64,000 bases of DNA from an uncultured Subdoligranulum sp. (GTDB lineage: Bacteria > Bacillota > Clostridia > Oscillospirales > Ruminococcaceae), in NCBI GenBank assembly GCA_900545545.1, contig UQZO01000011.1, positions 8,914 through 72,913 on the forward strand. The letters are read 5' to 3'. Numbering within the stretch: the stretch's first letter is position 1; each line of letters starts with the position of its first letter. Of this stretch, positions 8,396 to 15,274 are shown in pieces. The translations under genes were made by a program, and so were the position numbers. The notes beneath the pieces were generated by a model. It did not search any database. It was not told the origin of the DNA and was given only the letters and a program-made list of their open reading frames with translations.

Positions 8396-10456
8396 TTACA
8401 GTTTCATGCAGACATCCCACGCCCGCCAGATGACGGTGCGCAGGTTGCCCACCTTGTCGGCGTCGCCCACAATGTGGACGTGACGGCCCTTGGGCGCCAG
8501 CGGCGCCGGGCGGTAGCCCACCGAGAGAATGACGGAATCCGCCGGGAGTTCTTTGGTAGTGCCGTCCTTGGCGGCCACGGTCACGCTGCCGTCCTTGATT
8601 TCCTTGAGGGATGTTTCGAGATACACCGGCACCTTGTTGGTCTTGAAGAAGTCCCGCAGGTAGCTGGAATTGGCCAGGCTGACGCCGGTCACCGCGATGA
8701 GGTCGTCCTTCATCTCCACAATGGCGGGCTGTTTGCCCTGGAGGTAGAGGTCATAGGCGATCTCGCAGCCGGTGAGGCCGCCGCCCACGATGACCACTTT
8801 TTCGCCCACCGGGGCTTTGCCCAGCAGGTAATCCACCGCCTGGATGCCCTTTTCGGCACCGGGCACCCGCAGGCTGACCGCCGTGGAACCGGTGGCGACG
8901 ATGACTTCGTCGGCGCCCAGGGTTGCGGGGTCCTGCACCTCGGTGTTGAGCTTGACGGTGATGTTGGGGTAACGGGTCAGTTCCCGGGCGTACCAGCTGA
9001 GCAGGTCACGGTCCTTCTCCTTGAAGGAGGGGGCCGCCGCGGCGACGAACACACCGCCCAGGGCGCCGGTCTTTTCGTACAGGGTCACGGTGTGGCCGCG
9101 CTGGGCGCAGACCAGCGCCGACTCCATACCGCCGATACCGCCGCCGATGACCGCGATGTTCTTTTTGTGTTCCGCCGGGGTGATGCGGTACTTTTTGGAC
9201 TGCATGGTGCGGGGGTCCAGGGCGCAGCGGGCCATGCCGCGGGTATCGAAGAAGGACTGGGCGTTGGCGTGGCCCTTGTAGTGGCAGAGGTTGAAGCAGC
9301 CGTTGTGGCAGCAGATGCAGGGACGGATGTCCTCCATCCGGTCCTCCAGCACCTTGGTGACCCACTCGCCGTCGGCCAAAAACTGCCGGGCCACGCCCAT
9401 GGCGTCGATGCGGCCCGCGGCGATGGCTTCGGCGGCCACGTCGGGTTCCATGCGTCCGGCGCAGACCACCGGGATATCCACGCACTGTTTGATGTGGGCT
9501 ACATCCTCCAGGTTGCAGTTCTGGGGCATGTACATGGGCGGATGGGACCAGTACCAGGAATCATAGGTGCCGTTGTCGGCGTCCAGCATATCGTAGCCGG
9601 CCTCCTGGAGGTACTTGGCAGCCTTCTCGCTCTCCTGCATATCGCGGCCGATCTCGGTATAGTCGGTTTCGCCGGGCAGGGCGCCGTAGCAGAAATCCTT
9701 GACCTTGGAAACGGCGCTGTACCGGATGGAAACGGGATAATCCTGCCCGCACACCGCCTTGGTGGCCTTGACGATCTCCACCGCAAAGCGGTAGCGGTTC
9801 TCGAAGCTGCCGCCGTACTGGTCGGTACGGTGGTTGGTGTATTTCATGGCGAACTGGTCCAGCAGGTAGCCTTCGTGCACCGCGTGGACTTCCACGCCGT
9901 CCACGCCCGCCTCCTTGCAGAGCAGGGCGGTCTTGGCAAAGGCTTCGATGATCTCCTCGATCTGAGGCACCGTCATCTGGGGGCAGGTCACGCCCTCGGC
10001 CCAGCGGGCGGGCAGCGGGCTGGGGCTGGCCAGCTGGTAGTCGGTATCCAGGATGGGCTTGGCCAGGGTGCGCAGGATGGGGTTCTTGTGCAGGGGCAGC
10101 ACCTGGTCGGAAATGCCCCAGGAGCGGCCCATGCCCGCGGTGAGCTGCACGAACAGCTTGGCGCCGGTCTGATGGATCTGTTCCATGTAGGGTTTCAGTT
10201 CCCGGAACATCTTTTTGTTCTGGTAGAGCCACCGTCCGCCGATGGTATCCCGGATGGGCGCGATACCGGGGATGATGAGGCCCACGTTGTTGCGGGCGCG
10301 CTCCATAAAGAAGTTGGCGGCTTCCTTGTCAAAGTGGTTGGGCTCCATCCAGCCGAACAGCGAGGTGCCGCCCATGGGGCAGAGCACGATGCGGTTCTTG
10401 ATCTCCACGTTGCCGATCTTCCAGGGGGTAAACAGGGCTTCGTATGTCTGGTTCAT
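8396..10456 (-). CDS. Old-yellow-enzyme family NADH:flavin oxidoreductase with 4Fe-4S and FAD domains
   Basis: The 686-residue protein has the 2,4-dienoyl-CoA reductase / BaiCD layout. An FMN-binding TIM barrel occupies residues 1-370, with the VHAVHEGYLLDQF active-site region near 190 and GRMEPDVAAEAI phosphate-binding region near 334. A cysteine cluster at about 380-411 binds 4Fe-4S, and an FAD/NAD(P) module starts with GGGIGG near 437 and has a second GGGLTGCE site. Such enzymes reduce activated C=C bonds. It is the first gene of the operon with aconitase X, has its own promoter, and begins after AAAGGA. The substrate is unknown; homology to bile-acid enzymes alone does not show bile-acid activity. 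Confidence 0.9.
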   Translation of the reverse strand: MNQTYEALFTPWKIGNVEIKNRIVLCPMGGTSLFGWMEPNHFDKEAANFFMERARNNVGLIIPGIAPIRDTIGGRWLYQNKKMFRELKPYMEQIHQTGAKLFVQLTAGMGRSWGISDQVLPLHKNPILRTLAKPILDTDYQLASPSPLPARWAEGVTCPQMTVPQIEEIIEAFAKTALLCKEAGVDGVEVHAVHEGYLLDQFAMKYTNHRTDQYGGSFENRYRFAVEIVKATKAVCGQDYPVSIRYSAVSKVKDFCYGALPGETDYTEIGRDMQESEKAAKYLQEAGYDMLDADNGTYDSWYWSHPPMYMPQNCNLEDVAHIKQCVDIPVVCAGRMEPDVAAEAIAAGRIDAMGVARQFLADGEWVTKVLEDRMEDIRPCICCHNGCFNLCHYKGHANAQSFFDTRGMARCALDPRTMQSKKYRITPAEHKKNIAVIGGGIGGMESALVCAQRGHTVTLYEKTGALGGVFVAAAAPSFKEKDRDLLSWYARELTRYPNITVKLNTEVQDPATLGADEVIVATGSTAVSLRVPGAEKGIQAVDYLLGKAPVGEKVVIVGGGLTGCEIAYDLYLQGKQPAIVEMKDDLIAVTGVSLANSSYLRDFFKTNKVPVYLETSLKEIKDGSVTVAAKDGTTKELPADSVILSVGYRPAPLAPKGRHVHIVGDADKVGNLRTVIWRAWDVCMKL

Positions 10457-10509
10457 ACCGTTGCATCCTTTCTGTATAGGGTCCGGCAGGGTGTGTACAT
10501 TCCAGTTTC

Positions 10510-10538
10510 AGTATACCATCGGCCGGATTTCGGTGCAA
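10510..10538 (-). promoter_or_regulatory. Promoter of the flavoprotein / aconitase X operon
   Basis: On the minus strand TTGCAC, a 17-base spacer and TATACT lie about 55 bases before the flavoprotein start. Confidence 0.7.
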
Positions 10539-10562
10539 GAAATCCGGCCGGTTTGCGGGCAT

Positions 10563-11801
10563 TTATTCGCCCAATGTAAATTCAAATACCGCGGTGGGAT
10601 CGTCGTAGTTTTCATTGGATACCCACAGCACGCTCTTCTTGGTGAGGTTATAGACGGCGCTGTGCACGGTGCAGCTGTTTTTGTCGTCGTTGTCCCAGCT
10701 GCGGCGGCCCACGCTCTGCAGAATGTCCATGGCGGCCTGCTCGTCGGCCACCACACCGTCGGTGGCCTGCAGTTCCTCGTACAGGCGGTCATAGCGGTCG
10801 GCGCCCTTCTTCTCCTTGGCGTCCACGCCCTCATAGTAGCCGGGCTGCAGCACGAAGTTGGTCACGATCTGGTAGCTGCTGGCCGCTTCCCGCTCGCCGA
10901 TCTCGCTGTCCTGGTCGTTGTAGATCACCTTCAGGGTGCGCTGGCTGCCGTCGTTGTCGGTGGCATCGGTGGCGGCGTCGTTGGTCCATTCCAGGATGGC
11001 GCTCTTGCCGGTGGAGTCCGCCACCATGTAATGGTAGGAGGTGTTGGCGGAATCGTGCAGGTCATAGCTGGAAGCGATCTCCACCGCTTCCTCCACGTTG
11101 TCGGCGTAGTCCAGGATCAGGCGCAGCAGGGTGGTGGAGGTAAAGTCCGGCTTGTCGGTGTCCTGGCTGGTGGCCACCGTCTCGTCGCCGCCCTGGTAGG
11201 TCATGTAGATGCCGCAGCTGACGCCCGCGTCATTGACGCCGTCCAGCGGTGCGTAGGGAGCGGCCAGGCAGATGACCTTGTCCATCAGGCTGGTCATATC
11301 CTGGTCCACGTCGATGCCCAAAAACTGCAGGTCCACCGTGGAGATGGAGGCGTGACGCCCCTCGTTGGCCTCGGTAAAGAGCAGCATGGTGTTGGTCTTG
11401 GAGAAATCGTAGTTGCGGCCGAACAGGGCATCGCCGTTTTCCGCCGTGGCGGTGAAGGAGGAACAGCCGATCTCGGGGGCGGTCATGTTCAGGCTCACCA
11501 CGCCGTGGGTGATGTTGTCGGTGATGAACTGGATCAGGTCGGTATCGTTGGACACGCCGCCCTGGGCCACAAAGTCATCCAGATAAAAACCGCCCTTGAC
11601 GTGCATGGAATAGACCGCGCCGTCCAGGTGGTCATCGTTGCGCTCCCGCAGCATTTTGATACTGGCCACCGAGCCGATCTCGTTGTGCCACACCGCAAAA
11701 ACGGCGGCCACGGCGGCCACCACCAGCACCAGGACCACCGCCAGGATGGTGAGCAGGATTTTTTTCAGACTTTTTTTCGGTTTTACCTCTACAGCGTTCA
11801 T
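10563..11801 (-). CDS. Membrane-anchored choloylglycine hydrolase-type (linear amide C-N hydrolase) protein
   Basis: The 412-residue protein begins with a basic stretch and one strong membrane helix (about residues 14-38), so it is probably anchored with the enzyme domain outside. The Ntn-hydrolase signature GCSSFTA followed by GDALFGRNYDF matches the nucleophilic-Cys region of choloylglycine hydrolase and acyl-CoA:6-APA acyltransferase families. Later matches are NDAGVSCGIYMTY and CTVHSAVYNL. The Cys lies over 100 residues from the start, so activation would need cleavage of a propeptide. It follows the marR gene and is probably its operon partner. Bile salt hydrolysis, penicillin-like amides or N-acyl amino acids are all possible substrates. 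Confidence 0.82.
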   Translation of the reverse strand: MNAVEVKPKKSLKKILLTILAVVLVLVVAAVAAVFAVWHNEIGSVASIKMLRERNDDHLDGAVYSMHVKGGFYLDDFVAQGGVSNDTDLIQFITDNITHGVVSLNMTAPEIGCSSFTATAENGDALFGRNYDFSKTNTMLLFTEANEGRHASISTVDLQFLGIDVDQDMTSLMDKVICLAAPYAPLDGVNDAGVSCGIYMTYQGGDETVATSQDTDKPDFTSTTLLRLILDYADNVEEAVEIASSYDLHDSANTSYHYMVADSTGKSAILEWTNDAATDATDNDGSQRTLKVIYNDQDSEIGEREAASSYQIVTNFVLQPGYYEGVDAKEKKGADRYDRLYEELQATDGVVADEQAAMDILQSVGRRSWDNDDKNSCTVHSAVYNLTKKSVLWVSNENYDDPTAVFEFTLGE

Positions 11802-11827
11802 TCGTACTTCCTTTCTTTTTCACACAC

Positions 11828-12268
11828 TTATTGGGGAATGCCCTCGCAGGTGAGGCGCTGGAGATTTTCCGTGATGGAACCCAGCGCTTTATAAAAGATC
11901 TCCCGTTCCTCGGCGCTGAGGTCCTTGCCGGCTTCTTCCACCGCGCGGCAGACCCGGCTGCGCACCTGGCGGGCCGCCTGCAGCCCCGCTTCGGTCAGCT
12001 GCACCGTGCCGCCGTAGCCGCCCTCCTTGCGTACCAGTTCCTTTTTCTCCAGAATGGCCAGCATACGGGAGGCATCGGATTTGTCCTTCAGGCAAAGCTC
12101 GCACAGTTCCGGTACCGTGATCCCCTGCGGATAGCGGTACAGCGTGGTCAGATACAGGGCATGGGCGCCTTTCAGGCCATAGACCTTCATCTCCTCGGCG
12201 GCCAGCTTGTGCCAGCAACGGGAGATTTCGGCAATGGACAGGGAAAACTTTTCAAATCGCTCCACCAT
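11828..12268 (-). CDS. MarR family transcriptional regulator
   Basis: This 146-residue winged-helix protein has the MarR order: N-terminal dimerisation helix, recognition region LCLKDKSDASRMLAILEKKELV, beta-wing with GGYGGTVQLTEAG, and long C-terminal helix. It starts after AGGAG and precedes the membrane-anchored amide hydrolase gene by 26 bases. Its promoter is overlapped and flanked by two AAGTTG/CAACTT palindromes, so it probably represses itself and the hydrolase, and perhaps the divergent MATE exporter gene. The ligand is unknown. Confidence 0.9.
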   Translation of the reverse strand: MVERFEKFSLSIAEISRCWHKLAAEEMKVYGLKGAHALYLTTLYRYPQGITVPELCELCLKDKSDASRMLAILEKKELVRKEGGYGGTVQLTEAGLQAARQVRSRVCRAVEEAGKDLSAEEREIFYKALGSITENLQRLTCEGIPQ

Positions 12269-12293
12269 GGGACAAACGCTCCTTTCTCACCCA

Positions 12294-12313
12294 AAAGTTG
12301 AAAACACAACTTT
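12294..12313. promoter_or_regulatory. MarR operator 1
   Basis: Perfect palindrome AAAGTTG-6-CAACTTT lying just downstream of the marR -10 box. Confidence 0.7.
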
Positions 12314-12315
12314 GA

Positions 12316-12344
12316 AGTATACCAGTCAAAAGTTGAACTGTCAA
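12316..12344 (-). promoter_or_regulatory. Promoter of marR and the amide hydrolase
   Basis: On the minus strand a consensus TTGACA, 17-base spacer and TATACT. The -35 box lies inside operator 2 and operator 1 follows the -10 box. Confidence 0.8.
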
Positions 12345-12347
12345 CTT
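12330..12347. promoter_or_regulatory. MarR operator 2
   Basis: Perfect palindrome AAGTTGA-4-TCAACTT overlapping the marR -35 box. It shares the half-site AAGTTG with operator 1. Confidence 0.7.
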
Positions 12348-12398
12348 GTTACCAAAAATGTTTTTGCACCGCCTTTTCCTGTTTTCCCCGCGCCGGTA

Positions 12399-12427
12399 GT
12401 GACAGGGCGCTTTTGTTACGGTACAAT
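12399..12427 (+). promoter_or_regulatory. Probable promoter of the MATE gene
   Basis: GTGACA, a 17-base spacer and TACAAT lie 34-62 bases before the proposed GTG start. Confidence 0.5.
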
Positions 12428-12460
12428 GAAATATAAACGTTTTTTGCCGATTCCCGGAAA

Positions 12461-13843
12461 GTGAGCGATCTTCCCCCCATGAACAAAACACAAGACAAAG
12501 AGTACCTGTTTGAGCGTATGCCGGTGCCCGGTGCCGTGCTGCAGCTGTCGCTGCCCATTGTGATCAGCTCCCTGGTGACCATCCTGTACAACCTGGCGGA
12601 CACCTTTTTTGTCGGCATGCTCAACAATCCCGTGGAGAATGCCGCCGTCACGCTGGTCTATCCCGTGACGCTGGCCTTCAACGCCGTGAACAACCTCTTC
12701 GGCGTGGGGGTATCCAGCGCCATGAGCCGCAACCTGGGCTGCAAGGAATACGACCAGGTGCGTATCTGTTCGGCGTTCGGCTTTTACGGGGCCTTTTTCA
12801 GCGGATTGCTGTTTTCGCTGCTGTGCACGGTGTTCCGCACGCCGCTGCTGGCCCTGCTGGGCACCGACGCCCAGACGCTGGATGCCACCATGGGCTACAT
12901 GAACTGGACGGTCTGCTGCGGCGCGCTGCCCGCCATTTTAAACGTGGTGCAAAGTTATATGGTGCGCAGCGAGGGCAGCACCCTGCACGCCAGCATCGGC
13001 ACCATGAGCGGCTGCCTGCTGAACATCGTGCTGGACCCCATCTTCACCCTGCCCTGGGGGCTGAACATGGGCGCCGCCGGCGCAGGGCTGGCCACCTTCC
13101 TTTCCAACTGCGTGGCCTGCCTGTATTTCCTTGTGCTGGCCCGCATCAAAAAGGGCAACACCTACGTTTCCATGAATCCCCGCCTGCTGCGCAGACTGAC
13201 CGGCAAGCAGGTGCGCAACATCCTGGGCGTGGGCATACCCGCCGCCATCCAGAATCTGCTCAACGTGCTGGGCTCCACCCTGCTGAACAACTTCACCACG
13301 CCGTTCGGGGCCGCCGCCATCGCCGCCATGGGCATCAGCCAGAAACTCTACATGATTCCCATGCAGGTGTCCCTGGGCTTTTCCCAGGGAATCATGCCGC
13401 TGGTCAGCTACACCTACGCCAGCGGCAACCGCGCCCGCATGAAACAGGCCATCGTCTTTGCCATGCGCATCATCGTGGTTTCCATGCTGGTGCTCACCGT
13501 GGGGTACTGCCTGGGTGCACCGGCTATGATCCGCGCCTTTATGGACAGCGAAGAGATCATCGGGTACGGGTCCCGCTTCCTGCGGGTCATGAGCCTGGGG
13601 TTTGTCTTCCTCTGCACCGATTTTCTGGCGGTGGGCGTGTTCCAGGCCCTGGGCATGGGCCGCAATGCGCTGCTGTTTGCCATCTGCCGCAAGGTGGTGC
13701 TGGAGATCCCGCTGCTGATCCTGCTGAACCATTTTTACCCGCTCTACGGCCTGCCCTTTGCCCAGCTCATCACCGAGGTGGTGCTGTCCTGCATGGGCAT
13801 CGTGATGCTGCGCCGGATCTTCCGGATGGAGAAGCCCCACTGA
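12461..13843 (+). CDS. MATE family efflux transporter
   Basis: The protein of about 460 residues is highly hydrophobic with about 12 membrane segments in two repeats, starting with LQLSLPIVISSLVTILYNLADTFFVG, the characteristic MATE N-terminal motif. It would export cationic drugs or metabolites in exchange for Na+ or H+. The start is uncertain: GTG at 12461 has GGAAA only one base before it, and ATG at 12479 has no ribosome site. It is divergent from the marR-hydrolase pair and close to the MarR operators, which suggests shared control. The desulfidase-like gene follows 87 bases later. Confidence 0.92.
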   Translation: MSDLPPMNKTQDKEYLFERMPVPGAVLQLSLPIVISSLVTILYNLADTFFVGMLNNPVENAAVTLVYPVTLAFNAVNNLFGVGVSSAMSRNLGCKEYDQVRICSAFGFYGAFFSGLLFSLLCTVFRTPLLALLGTDAQTLDATMGYMNWTVCCGALPAILNVVQSYMVRSEGSTLHASIGTMSGCLLNIVLDPIFTLPWGLNMGAAGAGLATFLSNCVACLYFLVLARIKKGNTYVSMNPRLLRRLTGKQVRNILGVGIPAAIQNLLNVLGSTLLNNFTTPFGAAAIAAMGISQKLYMIPMQVSLGFSQGIMPLVSYTYASGNRARMKQAIVFAMRIIVVSMLVLTVGYCLGAPAMIRAFMDSEEIIGYGSRFLRVMSLGFVFLCTDFLAVGVFQALGMGRNALLFAICRKVVLEIPLLILLNHFYPLYGLPFAQLITEVVLSCMGIVMLRRIFRMEKPH

Positions 13844-13930
13844 CCCCGCTGCCCGGAACCGTTTGCAGCCAGTCAAAAACTGTGGCATTCTTTTTTCGAT
13901 ACCATCCTCTCCATCCGAAAGGGGTTTACC

Positions 13931-15193
13931 ATGACAGAAGAACTCTATGAGATGTATACCGCCATCCTGACCGAGGAGCTGATCCCGGCCATGGGCTGCA
14001 CCGAACCCATCGCCCTGGCCTACGCGGCCGCCCGCGCCCGGGAGGTACTGGGCGCCGAGCCCGACCGGATTCTGGCCCGGTGCAGCGGCAACATGATCAA
14101 AAACGTGCGCTGCGTGCAGATTCCCAACTCCGGCGGCATGACCGGCATCGAGGCGGCGGTCTGCCTGGGCGCTTTCGGCGGCGACGCTGCCCGCCGCATG
14201 GAGGTGCTGGAATCGGTCACCGGGCCGGTACGGCAGCAGGCGGCGGATTTCATCGCCGCGGGCCACTGCACGGTGGAATTTCTGGATTCCGAGATTCCGC
14301 TGCACTTCATCGTGGAGCTTTCCCGCGGGGCGGACACGGTGGCGGTGGAGGTGCGCTACGCCCACACCAACATCGTCTCCATCCTGAAAAACGGGCAGTC
14401 GGTGTTTTCCGGCGGCGACGGCCAGCAGGGCGTACAGACCGACCGCAGCAAGCTGACCATCGACGCCATCAAGGAATACGCCGACACGGTACCGCTGGAA
14501 AAGATCCAGCGCATCTTTGAGCGGCAGATCCGCTGCAACATGGACATTGCCTACGAGGGCATGAGCGGCAACTACGGTGTGGGCATCGGCCGGATGCTGC
14601 GCACCGCCTACCCCGACAGCACCTTTACCCGGATGCGTGCCTACGCAGCCGCCGCGTCGGAGGCCCGCATGGCGGGCTGCGATATGCCGGTCATCATCAA
14701 CTCGGGCAGCGGCAACCAGGGCATTGCCTCCTCGGTGCCGGTCATCGTCTATGCCCGGGAGAACTTCCTGCCCACCGAGCAACTCTACCGTGCCCTGGCC
14801 TTCTCGGGCCTGTTGACGGTGCATCAGAAAGAGTACATCGGCAAACTCAGCGCCTTCTGCGGCGCGGTTTCGGCCTCCTGCGCGGCGGGGGCGGCCATCA
14901 CCTATCTGGCGGGCGGCGACCTGGAACAGATCAAGGCCACCATCGACAACACCCTCGCCAACATCCCCGGCATCATCTGCGACGGCGCCAAGGCCAGCTG
15001 TGCGGCCAAGATCGCTGCCAGCCTGGACGCCGCCATGCTGGCCCACAACCTGGCCATGGCCGGCAAGAGCTACGGCGCCCACAACGGCATTTTGCGGGAG
15101 GACGCCGACGAGACCATCAGCTGCGTGGGCCGCATCGGCAAGGAAGGCATGCGGCAGACCGACCGTGAAATCATCCAGCTGATGCTGCAGTAA
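13931..15193 (+). CDS. cyuA: L-cysteine desulfidase / UPF0597 (CyuA-YhaM) family protein
   Basis: The 420-residue protein has the family features: MGCTEPIALAYAAA near residue 22 with the first cluster cysteine, SGNQGIASSVPVIVYA, and a C-terminal cysteine set in VSASCAAGAA and IICDGAKASCAAK. These three cysteines hold a non-redox 4Fe-4S cluster in related desulfidases and serine dehydratases. The reaction would release sulfide, pyruvate and ammonia from L-cysteine in the cytoplasm. AAAGGGG precedes the ATG. It lies behind the MATE gene and ends at a strong terminator. Serine or another beta-substituted amino acid is an alternative substrate. Confidence 0.87.
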   Translation: MTEELYEMYTAILTEELIPAMGCTEPIALAYAAARAREVLGAEPDRILARCSGNMIKNVRCVQIPNSGGMTGIEAAVCLGAFGGDAARRMEVLESVTGPVRQQAADFIAAGHCTVEFLDSEIPLHFIVELSRGADTVAVEVRYAHTNIVSILKNGQSVFSGGDGQQGVQTDRSKLTIDAIKEYADTVPLEKIQRIFERQIRCNMDIAYEGMSGNYGVGIGRMLRTAYPDSTFTRMRAYAAAASEARMAGCDMPVIINSGSGNQGIASSVPVIVYARENFLPTEQLYRALAFSGLLTVHQKEYIGKLSAFCGAVSASCAAGAAITYLAGGDLEQIKATIDNTLANIPGIICDGAKASCAAKIAASLDAAMLAHNLAMAGKSYGAHNGILREDADETISCVGRIGKEGMRQTDREIIQLMLQ

Positions 15194-15210
15194 TTTTTCC
15201 AATACACAAG

Positions 15211-15245
15211 AACACCCCCGGGGCAATGCCCCGGGGGTGTTGTTT
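15211..15245. terminator. Terminator between cyuA and convergent glgA
   Basis: AACACCCCCGGGGCA pairs perfectly with TGCCCCGGGGGTGTT and is followed by GTTTGGTTT. Confidence 0.85.
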
Positions 15246-15274
15246 GGTTTGCTATGTACCGTACCGGCCGTGCC

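Noticed and set aside
7430..10579. A 1049-codon open frame opposite the flavoprotein and aconitase X genes
   Set aside because: Composition (Gly, His, Val, Ala) and lack of domain structure show it to be the complement of real genes.
8396..11801. A bile-acid conversion cluster (BaiCD-like reductase next to a choloylglycine-type hydrolase)
   Set aside because: The two genes are in different transcripts, the reductase is coupled to aconitase X instead, and no other bai-type gene is present. Family resemblance alone does not support the pathway.
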